Shown: positions 43,581-53,370, numbered from the stretch's first letter. The stretch is 64,000 bases of DNA from VYFG01 sp965248685 (GCA_965248685.1 CBDFKC010000002.1:124001-188000); one strand, 5' to 3'. Numbers and translations: made by a program. Notes: a model not told the origin generated them from the sequence alone.

Positions 43581-44549
43581 ATGACAGCATCGCTGACCAC
43601 CACAATTAATGAGCTGGAACACTTGCCGCAGCGCCTGGGAGACCTAGGATGGTTTAGTGAAGAAGGCATCACGACTACTTCGATCATGGTCGAAAAAGTC
43701 GGCTCGCTTTTGCGTTTGGTACCGGCGCAGCCTCGCGGTTCGGATGCGAAGCATATTCAAACTACCGACAAGCGGAAGCTGGTATCTTTCGGCGCACAGC
43801 ACTTGCCTCAGTGGGCGACTGTTATGGCTGACGAAGTTCAGAACGTTCGATCATTCGGTCAGGAGACGCAGGTAGAGACCCTCGAAGCGGTATTGCGCAA
43901 GCACCTTATTAAAATGCGACGCGATCTGGATGCTACCTTGGAATGGCAGCGTATCGGTGCTGTAAAAGGCCAGGTACTTGATGCTGATGGAACAACTGTT
44001 CTGAATGACATCCATTCTGCATTCGGTCTTACCAAGACCACTGCGAACTTACCTGCAGCAGCAGGTACCGGGATGCGAGAGAAAATCATGGCATTCAAAC
44101 GTACCAGTGAAGATGAGTTGGGCGCGTTCTCGGGTAGTGGGTACCGTGTACTCTGTGGAGATGACTTCTTCGATGCACTGACTGGGAATCCGGAGATTGA
44201 CGCAGCATATGATCGGTGGCAGGAGAGCGTGTTCCTTCGAGATGATGTCCGTGCGGGTTTCTCGTATGGCGGTAAGGATGTTATTTGGGAAAACTATCGA
44301 GGCACCGTGAACGGTCAAAAGTTCATTGCAGACGACAAAGCATACTGGGTGCCTGAAGGCGTACCAGGTTTGTTTGAGATGAAGTTTGCACCAGCAGATT
44401 ATGCTGAGACCGTAAATACTTTGGGTATTCCGATGTATGCGAAACAAGAGCGTATGCGGTTCGATAAAGGCTTGGACATGGAAGCACAGTCTAATCCTAT
44501 CGCACTGTGTACCCGACCGACTTCGATTATCGAACTCACGGCTACTTAA
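43581..44549 (+). CDS. Capsid remnant with start codon supplied by the IS end
   Basis: 322 codons. The final bases of the element (ATGACA) put an ATG in frame with the capsid body, giving MTASLTTT instead of the native 18-residue start. AGGGTG lies 4 bases upstream, a weak Shine-Dalgarno. Whether it is translated, or assembles, is unknown. Confidence 0.45.
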   Translation: MTASLTTTINELEHLPQRLGDLGWFSEEGITTTSIMVEKVGSLLRLVPAQPRGSDAKHIQTTDKRKLVSFGAQHLPQWATVMADEVQNVRSFGQETQVETLEAVLRKHLIKMRRDLDATLEWQRIGAVKGQVLDADGTTVLNDIHSAFGLTKTTANLPAAAGTGMREKIMAFKRTSEDELGAFSGSGYRVLCGDDFFDALTGNPEIDAAYDRWQESVFLRDDVRAGFSYGGKDVIWENYRGTVNGQKFIADDKAYWVPEGVPGLFEMKFAPADYAETVNTLGIPMYAKQERMRFDKGLDMEAQSNPIALCTRPTSIIELTAT

Positions 44550-44604
44550 GGGCAATAGGGGGACTGGCTAATACTGGTCCCCCAGTTGTTCATGGAGGAA
44601 GAGA

Positions 44605-44898
44605 ATGGCTACACCTTGGAGACGCTTAACTGATTCACTTTTCAGACGTTTGGGAATAGATGGAACTCTCGACTCAGTACCCGTGAGAGTAATCGTTTCA
44701 TATGACGTGGAATCATTCGATGAGATCAACGGCATTGTTCAATACAAAGATACAGCGAGCTTTCAGTCGTACAAAGTTGCTCCGACTAAAGGACAGGTGC
44801 TTATAGCCGATGAACGAAAGTTCGAGATTGGCAAAAAAGTAAGGAGCGATGGAGAAGTTGTCGAACTAGAGGTAGTACGCAATGGCGCGGCAGTTTGA
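44605..44898 (+). CDS. Head-tail joining protein, probable
   Basis: 97 residues, beta-rich, between capsid and minor tail genes, where lambda has FII. The pattern KVAPTKGQVLIADERKFEIG fits a small head-tail connector but no clear family was recognised. Overlaps the next gene by 17 bases. Confidence 0.55.
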   Translation: MATPWRRLTDSLFRRLGIDGTLDSVPVRVIVSYDVESFDEINGIVQYKDTASFQSYKVAPTKGQVLIADERKFEIGKKVRSDGEVVELEVVRNGAAV

Positions 44899-45463
44899 AC
44901 TTGAAGACTATGAACGACTACTTAGAATTTTCGATCCGAGAGTTGTAGAAAAAGCATTAGTAGTTTCAACACAAAAAACGGCGTTAAAAACCCGGACCAA
45001 GATAAGTAAGTTAGTCCGTAATATCTATAACGTAAAAGCGCGGGATATACCAAAGGTTACCCCGAAGAGAATCGGCAGTGACCCCCCTGAATTTTTACTT
45101 CTGTACGCGGGCAAGCGTATAGGACTGGAGAAGTTTGGGCTCACGGAAAGGTCAGTATCAACACGAGCCGGTCGCCGAAAGGCCGCGTATGTAAGAGTGA
45201 AAAAAGCTGGCGGCAGAAAATTGGTAAAAGGTGTACGGGGTCGTAGGGGCTTCGGTGCGCCAGTAAAAGGCGGTCGATTAATCTTCGAACGTGAAACAGA
45301 TAAAAAAGCGTTACCGATATCCAGATTAACGGGACCAGCGGTAGCGCAGTTGGTGGGTGCTAGGTCAGTACTCCCCGACATAGAGAAAGGCGTGAGTGAA
45401 GAAATTCAGGATCAGTTCGATCACAACCTTGCATTTTTTCTTGATAGAGCAGCGGGCAGATAA
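44882..45463 (+). CDS. Minor tail protein, gpZ-like
   Basis: 193 residues, basic, with an N-terminal helix followed by KTRTKISKLVRNIYNVKARD, as in lambda gpZ-type tail completion proteins. It acts at the head-proximal tail end. Assigned by pattern and order. Confidence 0.65.
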   Translation: MARQFELEDYERLLRIFDPRVVEKALVVSTQKTALKTRTKISKLVRNIYNVKARDIPKVTPKRIGSDPPEFLLLYAGKRIGLEKFGLTERSVSTRAGRRKAAYVRVKKAGGRKLVKGVRGRRGFGAPVKGGRLIFERETDKKALPISRLTGPAVAQLVGARSVLPDIEKGVSEEIQDQFDHNLAFFLDRAAGR

Positions 45464-45512
45464 CCGATGCAAGGGACGCAAATAAAGGACAGGGCAGCAA
45501 GGACGCTAACTT

Positions 45513-45953
45513 ATGGCAAATCCAATACCAGCAATAGAGTTTCTCGATATTGAACAGTATCGCGCAGAGATAGAAGACAAAGCACCGTTTTTCAAAACAG
45601 TAGAGCTGGCTTGGACTATGGAGCCTGTTGAAGATTTCGAGGAAGAAGTACCTGCGGCACTAGTTTATCCCGGCGAACAGTACTCGACACGAGACTCGGA
45701 TTCACCGACCTCAAGGCAAGGGGTTGTTTCAGAGATCAGAGTGCTGATTGTCTGCAAGCTATCTGATCTATCCCGAGGCATAAAAGACTTGAGGGAAGCG
45801 CTATTCGGATTCCAGCCGGGAGAAAAATTCGAAGAAACAAAATACAGAAATCGAGGGGAGAGGCCGTTCGGTAGACCCATTGATATCAAAGCGAAATATG
45901 TCTGGTGGGAAGAGACATACGAAGTACAACACTTAGACAGGAGAGCTAAATAG
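45513..45953 (+). CDS. Minor tail protein, gpU-like tail terminator
   Basis: 146 residues with conserved acidic start and VSEIRVLIVCKLSDLS core, and a terminal YVWWEETYEV. Sits where lambda gpU (tail terminator) is encoded, before the tail tube gene. Moderate support. Confidence 0.6.
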   Translation: MANPIPAIEFLDIEQYRAEIEDKAPFFKTVELAWTMEPVEDFEEEVPAALVYPGEQYSTRDSDSPTSRQGVVSEIRVLIVCKLSDLSRGIKDLREALFGFQPGEKFEETKYRNRGERPFGRPIDIKAKYVWWEETYEVQHLDRRAK

Positions 45954-45954
45954 C

Positions 45955-46176
45955 ATGGCGAGGTACACCCAGGACAAAGAGACAGGAGAGCGGACACTGG
46001 TTTTCAGAACACAGCAATCTGGTCAAGAAGATTTATCGAAGGATAAGGAGCCGGAATTAGACCAGGTTACCAAACATGAAAAAGCAGTCGATCAATCGGA
46101 ACCGGAGAAGGTAACCACGGACGACAAAAATGCCGAACGATCGAAACCCGGAAAGACCGGTTCGAAACGACGCTAA
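45955..46176 (+). CDS. Small charged low-complexity protein
   Basis: 73 residues, almost entirely Lys, Glu, Asp and Gln after residue 25. Start is 2 bases after the preceding stop. No family recognised. The shape suggests a flexible tail-assembly linker. Confidence 0.5.
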   Translation: MARYTQDKETGERTLVFRTQQSGQEDLSKDKEPELDQVTKHEKAVDQSEPEKVTTDDKNAERSKPGKTGSKRR

Positions 46177-46200
46177 AAAATTTAACAAGGAGAGAAAGAA

Positions 46201-47139
46201 ATGGCAGTAGATAAGCTTTTACTTGCAGAAATAGAATCGGTATACGGAACTGATCCGAACCCGGATGGGGTCAACGTAGTTGAAACAATGGACCTTGAAG
46301 TACAGCGATACGAAGGCGACACCGTTACCCGCAATCTCGATAAAAATATCATTGGTGGCAAAGAGTCGATCAACACTAACCCGCACTCGGGCCTAAGCTT
46401 CGCAGTGGGTGCCCAGGCATCAGGTACGGCAGGTACCGCTCCCGCTTGGGGAATCTTGATGCAGGCTTGTGGTTTCGATGAAACCATTGTACCGGCAACC
46501 TCAGTAGCGTATGAGTTACCGGCAGGTGCTGACGATTTGAAAGCATCAGATTCTATAACCGCTTGGGACTACCGTGAAGGCGTAGGTGCGTTACAGAAGA
46601 TCAATGGCATTCGCGGAGCCAATAGTTATGAAATGGGACGCGGGCAACTGCCTAAGCTCATATTCGCAAACATGCTGGGTTCGTATGCGACTCCGATTGC
46701 GGGCGCACCCCCGGCCCCCGATTGGTCAACATGGAAAGAAGAATTACCTTTTACGAATATCAACGTACCGGTACTGACTCTTGATTCCGTTTCGGCATGT
46801 ACAGAGTCTTTTAAGATCGATTTCGGTCAACAGGTTGGACGGCGAAATCTACCGGGCTGTGATCAGACGATTATCTCTGACTACAACGTCACTGGAGAGA
46901 TGACCATAGTCGCTCCAGACATCGGGACTAAAAACTGGTTTGTTAAAGCAGAGTCCCATGATGGCATCGATAAGGTTCCGTTTGCAATGACTTACGGAAC
47001 GACTGCTGGATTGATCTTGTCATTATCTGCGTCAGAAGTACAGATCGGAAAAATCACTGAAGGCGAGAGCGCGGAAGGCGATTTGACTTATTCATTCGCG
47101 CTATCTTTTCTGGATAGCCCGATTCTTACCCTAACTTAA
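46201..47139 (+). CDS. Major tail tube protein
   Basis: 312 residues, beta-rich, with LLAEIESVYGTDPNPDGVN near the start and a sandwich-like body, as in siphovirus tail tube (gpV-type) proteins. Preceded by AAGGAGAG and followed by the G/GT chaperone pair, the normal place for the tube gene. Confidence 0.85.
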   Translation: MAVDKLLLAEIESVYGTDPNPDGVNVVETMDLEVQRYEGDTVTRNLDKNIIGGKESINTNPHSGLSFAVGAQASGTAGTAPAWGILMQACGFDETIVPATSVAYELPAGADDLKASDSITAWDYREGVGALQKINGIRGANSYEMGRGQLPKLIFANMLGSYATPIAGAPPAPDWSTWKEELPFTNINVPVLTLDSVSACTESFKIDFGQQVGRRNLPGCDQTIISDYNVTGEMTIVAPDIGTKNWFVKAESHDGIDKVPFAMTYGTTAGLILSLSASEVQIGKITEGESAEGDLTYSFALSFLDSPILTLT

Positions 47140-47153
47140 TACGGTATACAAAA

Positions 47154-47627
47154 ATGGCAGTTATTCGAGGTCTCAAGGGAATCGTCAAGGTTCCAGTTAA
47201 CTTTAAATTGTTGAGTGACGAAGACGAGGTCCTTGAGATTTCGTTTAACGCACATTTTGAACGAAGAACACGGAGTAAGGCGAAGGACGCACAGAGCGAG
47301 CATTCGAAGTCCATGAACAGGATAATGAAGTTGGTTGCAGACCTTGAAGCGCTTAAGGCAGAAGCTGATGCTAAGGGGAAAGAGCTAAGCGACAAAAAGG
47401 TTGATGCCATAGGTAAGAAAATCGAGGCTGAAAACGAAAAATCAGACAGATACTTCAGGGACGCTCTTGTAGGATGGGATAGTTTGAAGGATGACGAATA
47501 TCAGGACACACCGTTTTCCGTGGAAGACAAGGAAGCGCTTTTTGATTCGCAACCTTACTACGACGCGATCTACAAAGCATATCGTCAAGCGGATGGCAGC
47601 ATCGTGGAGGTTTTAGAAAAAAACTAG
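47154..47627 (+). CDS. Tail assembly chaperone, gpG-like
   Basis: 157 residues. A beta start followed by a charged helical domain, ending FHARQADGS-type YKAYRQADGSIVEVLEKN. It stops at TAG 47625-47627 right after a slippery heptamer, so a -1 shift gives a GT fusion. Known role: binds the tape measure during tail assembly. Confidence 0.85.
   Translation: MAVIRGLKGIVKVPVNFKLLSDEDEVLEISFNAHFERRTRSKAKDAQSEHSKSMNRIMKLVADLEALKAEADAKGKELSDKKVDAIGKKIEAENEKSDRYFRDALVGWDSLKDDEYQDTPFSVEDKEALFDSQPYYDAIYKAYRQADGSIVEVLEKN
47618..47624 (+). promoter_or_regulatory. Programmed -1 frameshift slippery site
   Basis: A AAA AAC (47618-47624) with codons AAA AAC in the G frame, directly before the TAG stop. Slipping back one base continues into the frame of 47624-47974. 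Canonical for lambda-like tail chaperones. Confidence 0.88.
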
Positions 47628-47974
47628 TATCGGCGGGAGAGTACTGGACTACTGGGAAAGCCTCGGTCAACACAGTATATCTCCACCAGCTAAAACTATT
47701 CAACGCTCCCAAAGAAATCATTGACAGGTACCTCAAGACCCAAAATCTTGAGGTGCTGGGCGACAACTGGGAAGCGTGGAGGATGTTTTGCCGGTTGAGC
47801 AACGCCGACTGGGAATGGTGGGAAAGGAATGAAGGGAAGTACACAAAGAAAGTAAGGATCGGGATCAAGACCCCGGCATTGGAGGCATTGTTCTCTATCT
47901 ACGGAGTTAAGGATAAACGCCGGATGGTGGACAAAATTCGCTGCATTGAAGCAGGAGTTTTAAAACATAACTAA
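47624..47974 (+). CDS. Tail assembly chaperone extension, gpT-like (via frameshift)
   Basis: 116 codons in the -1 frame relative to G, producing a 273-residue GT fusion. The region YWTTGKASVNTVYLHQLKLF and later EYYKKW-type NWEAWRMFCRLSNADW resemble gpT. Its own internal GTG at 47753 is unlikely to be used. Ends 11 bases before tape measure. Confidence 0.82.
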   Translation, partial: LVSAGEYWTTGKASVNTVYLHQLKLFNAPKEIIDRYLKTQNLEVLGDNWEAWRMFCRLSNADWEWWERNEGKYTKKVRIGIKTPALEALFSIYGVKDKRRMVDKIRCIEAGVLKHN

Positions 47975-47985
47975 AGGGAGTAGGC

Positions 47986-50900
47986 ATGGCGCGGACATTT
48001 AAAACAGGGATAATAATTACCGGCGATTCGAAGGATGCCGTCCGCGCCATTAAGTTAACAAGAAAAGAAATCCAGGGGATAGATAAGACCTCGGATAAGT
48101 ATAACCGCACCTTAAACAAAGGTACTAGTGCGCTACATTCATACAGGAATGCGATAGCAACATTAGGTGTCGTTGCTGTTACCCGGTCTATTCTTGATGC
48201 AAGCTTTGCGATGGATGGTCTTAACACGATCTTGACGCAGGAGCAGTTTTCATTTGTAAGGCAGGAAGCAGATCGTTTAGGGTTTTCTCTGGAAATTGGC
48301 GCAAAAGAATTCGCAAAGACTGCAGCCGCCGCGAAAGGAACTTCCCTGGAAGGGAAGGGTGTAGAAGAGATATTCAAGGCTGTTACTACAGCTTCTGTGG
48401 CGCTCAACTTATCCCAGGATGATCTGCACGGTATCTTACGTGCCGTCCAGCAGATGATGTCTAAGGGCAACATTCAGGCAGAAGAACTGCGCGGTCAGTT
48501 GGGGGAGCGTTTACCTGGTGCAGTTCAATTGACTGCACGGGCTCTTGGGATCACGACCCAGGAGCTGAATAAGATGCTGGAGAAGGGTGAAGTACTGGCA
48601 GAAGACACGTTGCCAAAACTCGCAAAGCTTCTCCAGGAAGAGTACGGAGACAAAGCGGTAGAGATGTCCAAAAAGGGACGTGCTGCGCTTAATAGATTCA
48701 ACAACGCATGGTTCGAACTCCGCGATAATATCGCTACTGCTGGTGTAGGGGATGCGTTTCTTACCGTTGCAACTGTGGGAACTGATGCGCTTAAAGGTGT
48801 ATCAGAAAATCTTGGCATAGTTGGTCTCGCGGTTGCTACGTTAGCAGGTGTACTTACTGGAAAGTTTGTAGGTGCCATGACTGCCAGTACAGCATCTATT
48901 TTGGCGAACATTAAGACCGATCAAGCTAAGTACGTACAGACCGTTAAGAACAAGACCGCGTTGGTTGCCTCTACACAGGCTAGTCGCGTCCATGCGCAAA
49001 TTCTGCTTGCTGAAGCGGAGGCGTCAGTTGCTGCAGCCAGTGGTATGTCTAGGCTTACTGTTGTCACCAATACGTTGATACCCGCACAACAACGGTTGGC
49101 AACAGCAACAGCAGCAGTTACCGCAGCACAAACAGTAACTATTTCTAAAGTTGGTGTGTTATCCAAGGCAATGACATTCCTGGGCGGTCCAGTTGGTGTG
49201 GTTATAACTGCTGCGATCGCTATAAGTGCATTTGCATCTTTGCTGGATACCACAGCGGAATCCGCCGATAAGTTGGCGACAAAGGTAGGCGAACTTGGAG
49301 TTGCATTTAACCAGTACACACTGGCAGTACAGAAAGACAGTCTTGTTGAAGTAAAAAATGAGTTGGTTGAACTGGGAGAGAAAATAAAATTCACCCAAGA
49401 ACTGCTTTCAAAGGCACCGAAATTTTCCCCAGCATACAAACAGTTCCAGAAAGACTTGTCGGAGCTGCATGTTGCAGAGGACAAGCTTAAAACAGCGCAT
49501 CTACAATTGGTCGAGGTGATCAACAAAGGTGAAGCCACTCTGCAAGGCTCGTATCACTTTGATGGAATGACTAAGTCGGCTGAAGAGGCGACTGGCGCAC
49601 TGGAGGATCACAAGGAAGCGCTGGATAAAATCCTGAAGGGTATCAGGGAAGAAGGAGAACTCGCGAGATCAACGGCTCGGCATAAGGCTGGATATAGAGC
49701 GGTCCAAGCTGCGCTAAAGTTAGGATATAAAGGTGAGACCGATGCGATTTACGAAGCAGCGGCAGCACAGCACGATCTAACGGAAGCGAATAAAGAGGCT
49801 ACAGCGAAGAAAAAGAAACTTGCTACCGAACAGAAAAGACTCCGCGAAGAATTAGAGAAAACGGAGTACGAAAAGCTTAGATACCAGGTTGAAGAACTGG
49901 CGATTGAAGAGCGAAAGCTTAAGGAAGAAACAGAGAAGTTAGAGCAAGCGACAAAGGACTTCAATAAAGAAAACGAGAATCGTATTCGAATACTAAACGC
50001 GTATATTGAAGGTGGAGAACGTGCTGTTCGAATCGAAGAGGAATTGATTCGAGCTGAAGAAGCGAAGATTGAAGTTACTCGCGAATCGATTGAAGCAAAT
50101 GTTGACATAATAGAATCTATCGAAGACCGCATAGAAGCCGAGAAGGAGACGGAGCAAGCGGTAAGGAATTTAGCAGATACGTTTGCTGATGTGATAGTAG
50201 AAGGTCGATCTTTTTCAGATACTCTGGAAGAAATTTTCAAAGATGCTGCAGCGCGAATTCTGGCATCAGGAATTTATGAAGCGATTGAAGGGATATTCGG
50301 CGTTGGAGATAAAGAGTTTAATGGCGGTGACATCTTCGGAAATGCGAGCAACGGAAACCCATTCTTAGATATTTATAGAAACAACGGGACAAGCAGCTCG
50401 CCCGGAGTCAACAGAGTAAATGGTGGACTGGGTCTTGTGAATGCGTACAACACGGCGGACCAGGCAGGTAACTCAGACAGCACGTCGGGACAAGCTATTG
50501 GGTACACCGTCGCAGGGCTGCAGGCTTACGATGCAATTAATAGACTAAGGCCCGCACCGACGACTACGCCTACACCCGCTGTTACTACACCATATACCGC
50601 CACACCAGGAACGATCACAAGCGCACCCAACGGATATAGCTATAACGCAAATCTCCCTAGCGGTGTAAATGGCGGTTTTGGTTCAGCGGGTCCAGGTTCT
50701 GCAGGAGCATTTTCTGCTGGTTCAACTGCGGCACCTACTGCGAATTTCGGCACGTATTCGTCACTCGATAGCGTAGCGGGATCGCGAGGTGTTGGTGCCG
50801 GTGGAAGTGGCGGCGGAGCGATGGCTGGCGCAGGTACTTCACTGTTCATCGTTACAATGATGAAGGCGCTGGGCGATTGGTCGGAAGGCAATCAGGCTAA

Positions 50901-52269
50901 GCGACGCGAGCAAGCAATGCGTGATTTCTCAACCGGTACATTCATTAACTCGAATGTTGGCGGAGCAAATTTCCGTGAGGGTGTTGGTGAGAACGCAGGC
51001 CAGGGATTTGTTACTGGCGGATTCGCTGCGACACTGATTGCGCAAGCGGCAGGTGCATCGTTGTCGGGTAAAGATGATGACGTACAGACGGTCGATGGAA
51101 AGTATTGGCAACAGTTAAGCGGAGATATCGCGGGGGCACAAAATGCGTTATCGAATTTTACACCGGAGATAGAGGCACACTACCGTCAGGAGTTCGATGC
51201 TAAGCGGGAGTCTATCTCACAGACCAAGAGCCAGGAAAGACAGCAGCTCATCCTACAGGACGTACAGCGAGCGCAGTCAGTTGAATTCGTAGCGTCTTTA
51301 GACCTTGCGCAAAATCATACTGATGTCGTAACGCAAGCGATTGCTGGTTACTACCAGTTACCGCAAAGTGCAGTCGAGTTGCTGCGGGTTCAGATAGCAG
51401 ATGGTTTGTTTACTGCGAGTGAGGCAGCGGCACACGGTATAAAGCAGGACGGTGACATAATGGTTTCATCATTCGGTGAAACAGGATCAGCGGCACAGGT
51501 TCTAGCTAAGCTAATTAAGGATGGAACCATATCAGCAGGCCAAGCTGCAGCAGCAGGAATACAGGTCAACGCACAGGGCATGGTAACGTCATTTGGCAGC
51601 GCCGGAACAGCAGCCGAAGCACTGGCTGAATTGATCGAGAAAGACATAGTGACGGCAGCAGAGGCAGCGACAGCAGGAGTGCAATCAGGTGCTGATTCCA
51701 TGGGTGCTGCATTTAACAACGCTCGTAACGATGCTATCAATTTAGCGAATGCAGTCTATGCGATTCCGTCAGGACCATTTGGCGGCGGTGGGAGAGGTGA
51801 AGGTGGAGACGTCCAGATACTTAGACCACCAGTCAGAGGGCCCGGAGGTAATACCGGAAACGGTGGCGGTGTTGCAGGTGGTGGAAGTGGAGCGGGCGGC
51901 GGTTTGGGAAGGCATTTTGGTACAGGAGGGCGCTTTGAGCAAGTACCAGCAGGTTACCCCAATGATTCCTTTTTAGTTCGGATGGAATCGGGAGAAGACT
52001 TTATGGTGCGTACAGCAGCAGATAGAGCGAATGGTGTTGGTGAAAACCGGAGAGGAACTAACCAAAGTTTCTTCGGTGCAAACAATTCCAGTCAATCTTC
52101 CGAAGTAAGACAACTCCTACAGCGGATCGAATACGCAGTTAATCGCGGTACATCGATAAATATCGAGGTAGGGGAAAAGCAAGTGAAGGCCGTTAAGGAT
52201 GGTGATGCTGCGGCAGAAATTCGCGCACAGAATGCAGAAACTACTGCCAGATTGGAAGCACTACAGTAA
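47986..52269 (+). CDS. Tape measure protein
   Basis: 1427 residues. The N-terminal 300 residues match the tape measure domain (ELRGQLGERLPGAVQLTARA). A hydrophobic region follows near residue 400 (GGPVGVVITAAIAISAFASL), then a long charged coiled coil (570-735) and a Gly/Ala-rich C-terminal half. Length sets the tail length; by the usual 0.15 nm per residue this would be about 210 nm. Long C-terminal Gly-rich parts may be cleaved. Confidence 0.93.
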   Translation: MARTFKTGIIITGDSKDAVRAIKLTRKEIQGIDKTSDKYNRTLNKGTSALHSYRNAIATLGVVAVTRSILDASFAMDGLNTILTQEQFSFVRQEADRLGFSLEIGAKEFAKTAAAAKGTSLEGKGVEEIFKAVTTASVALNLSQDDLHGILRAVQQMMSKGNIQAEELRGQLGERLPGAVQLTARALGITTQELNKMLEKGEVLAEDTLPKLAKLLQEEYGDKAVEMSKKGRAALNRFNNAWFELRDNIATAGVGDAFLTVATVGTDALKGVSENLGIVGLAVATLAGVLTGKFVGAMTASTASILANIKTDQAKYVQTVKNKTALVASTQASRVHAQILLAEAEASVAAASGMSRLTVVTNTLIPAQQRLATATAAVTAAQTVTISKVGVLSKAMTFLGGPVGVVITAAIAISAFASLLDTTAESADKLATKVGELGVAFNQYTLAVQKDSLVEVKNELVELGEKIKFTQELLSKAPKFSPAYKQFQKDLSELHVAEDKLKTAHLQLVEVINKGEATLQGSYHFDGMTKSAEEATGALEDHKEALDKILKGIREEGELARSTARHKAGYRAVQAALKLGYKGETDAIYEAAAAQHDLTEANKEATAKKKKLATEQKRLREELEKTEYEKLRYQVEELAIEERKLKEETEKLEQATKDFNKENENRIRILNAYIEGGERAVRIEEELIRAEEAKIEVTRESIEANVDIIESIEDRIEAEKETEQAVRNLADTFADVIVEGRSFSDTLEEIFKDAAARILASGIYEAIEGIFGVGDKEFNGGDIFGNASNGNPFLDIYRNNGTSSSPGVNRVNGGLGLVNAYNTADQAGNSDSTSGQAIGYTVAGLQAYDAINRLRPAPTTTPTPAVTTPYTATPGTITSAPNGYSYNANLPSGVNGGFGSAGPGSAGAFSAGSTAAPTANFGTYSSLDSVAGSRGVGAGGSGGGAMAGAGTSLFIVTMMKALGDWSEGNQAKRREQAMRDFSTGTFINSNVGGANFREGVGENAGQGFVTGGFAATLIAQAAGASLSGKDDDVQTVDGKYWQQLSGDIAGAQNALSNFTPEIEAHYRQEFDAKRESISQTKSQERQQLILQDVQRAQSVEFVASLDLAQNHTDVVTQAIAGYYQLPQSAVELLRVQIADGLFTASEAAAHGIKQDGDIMVSSFGETGSAAQVLAKLIKDGTISAGQAAAAGIQVNAQGMVTSFGSAGTAAEALAELIEKDIVTAAEAATAGVQSGADSMGAAFNNARNDAINLANAVYAIPSGPFGGGGRGEGGDVQILRPPVRGPGGNTGNGGGVAGGGSGAGGGLGRHFGTGGRFEQVPAGYPNDSFLVRMESGEDFMVRTAADRANGVGENRRGTNQSFFGANNSSQSSEVRQLLQRIEYAVNRGTSINIEVGEKQVKAVKDGDAAAEIRAQNAETTARLEALQ

Positions 52270-52281
52270 GGAGAACAGCAA

Positions 52282-53370
52282 ATGACTACCCCCGCAGAGT
52301 ACACCGCATGGTTAGATAGCGCGGGCAAGCAACCCGTGTACTTAGCCAGCATAGTTTGTAAGGACGGTTCTATTCTGCGTCCGTCAACTGAAAGGTACCG
52401 CGATGCATCTAGCATATGGAGATCGCGTGTACCCGATTTTACTTTCCAGTGGGGTATCTCAGGAGAGTCTGGCGGAAGGTCAAAATACCAGGTAGGTGAC
52501 ATAGAGATAGTTAATCTTGATGCCCAGATGGATGCGTGGAGAGTAAAAAACATGCAGTCTATAGTTGTTGTTCACGGCGACAGGCGCTGGGATTATTCAG
52601 ATTTCGTAACAGTGTTTACTGGAATCCCAGCATCGCCCATAGCTACGGAACAGAGTCTTCGTGTCGCGTTACGTGACAACCAATATTTGGCAGATGTAAC
52701 GCTGCCATCAGTAACACTTTTAGACGGACTCCCAGGTGCAATGGTGCTGGAGTTATTAACGTCGCCACAAGGTCCATTCAATGTCGCCAACATAGATACG
52801 GCGGCATTCACAAAACTGGATACAGACTACCCGTACACATGCACGTTGAACCCAGCGGGAGCTGATATAGATTTATACAAGACGGTAGATCAAATACTGT
52901 CAGGATTTCCAGTGGACTGGGGGGTAGATAACGAAGGCGTACTAACGCTGTTCGAGTTGTCCAATGCTACGGGCGCTAGTAGTTTTCGCACGATTAAACC
53001 TACTAGCTGGCAATCGATAAAAATAATAGAGCCTGTAGGGTCTGTCACGATTAATGGAGAGTTCGTTAGCGAGACCACTATTCAAACTGATAACGGCATA
53101 CTGGCGGATTACCCCAATGCTCGTAAGTTGGAATTCACTACCAGGCTAACTACTCTTGCAGATGCGGATGCACTTGCTTTGCAATGGCTAGCGCTGGAGA
53201 GTCAACCGCACGATCTGGTTCCGATTAAAACAGATAGAAATGACCAGTGGAAACCAGGAGATGAAATCCCGGTACAGTTCCCACGGTACGGTTACGAATC
53301 TGGACAGTTTGGAATTATACAATCAATGACACGCAAAGGCGAAAGTCAAGAACTGATATTAAGAGTATGA
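52282..53370 (+). CDS. Tail tip/hub protein, unknown family
   Basis: 362 residues, beta-rich. The N-terminal half (TAWLDSAGKQPVYLASIVCK, then FTGIPASPIA) resembles tail-tip proteins that carry strands of type R-x-S-x-x-Y. Overlaps the next gene by 4 bases, with AGGAGA before the ATG. Probably at the tail tip after the tape measure. Confidence 0.55.
   Translation: MTTPAEYTAWLDSAGKQPVYLASIVCKDGSILRPSTERYRDASSIWRSRVPDFTFQWGISGESGGRSKYQVGDIEIVNLDAQMDAWRVKNMQSIVVVHGDRRWDYSDFVTVFTGIPASPIATEQSLRVALRDNQYLADVTLPSVTLLDGLPGAMVLELLTSPQGPFNVANIDTAAFTKLDTDYPYTCTLNPAGADIDLYKTVDQILSGFPVDWGVDNEGVLTLFELSNATGASSFRTIKPTSWQSIKIIEPVGSVTINGEFVSETTIQTDNGILADYPNARKLEFTTRLTTLADADALALQWLALESQPHDLVPIKTDRNDQWKPGDEIPVQFPRYGYESGQFGIIQSMTRKGESQELILRV

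Larger units (their letters stand above)
40960..43586 (+). mobile_element. IS21-family insertion sequence, 2627 bp
   Basis: Ends are TGTCAATTTGCACC on the left and, read inward from the right, TGTCATTTTGCACC. Inside each end a roughly 24-base unit containing TTTGCAC..AATGGAGCCACC is repeated (three at the left, two at the right), as usual for IS21 transposase-binding ends. Target duplication GCATC (40955-40959 and 43587-43591) is perfect. It carries istA and istB in the same direction as the capsid gene. Recent insertion is likely. Confidence 0.95.
40910..44549 (+). pseudogene. Major capsid protein gene, interrupted by IS21-family element
   Basis: ATG 40910 is preceded by AAGGAAA. 50 bases of coding sequence are followed by the insertion at 40960. 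Joining 40910-40959 to 43592-44549 gives 335 uninterrupted codons starting MSVFNIFATDDAFTLASLTT, then a protein of the lambda gpE capsid family (INELEHLPQRLGDLGWF, FKRTSEDELG). The insertion separates the first 17 codons and a promoter-proximal position from the rest. An ATG at 43581 inside the IS end is in frame with the rest, so a protein lacking the native N-terminus might be made. Confidence 0.93.
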
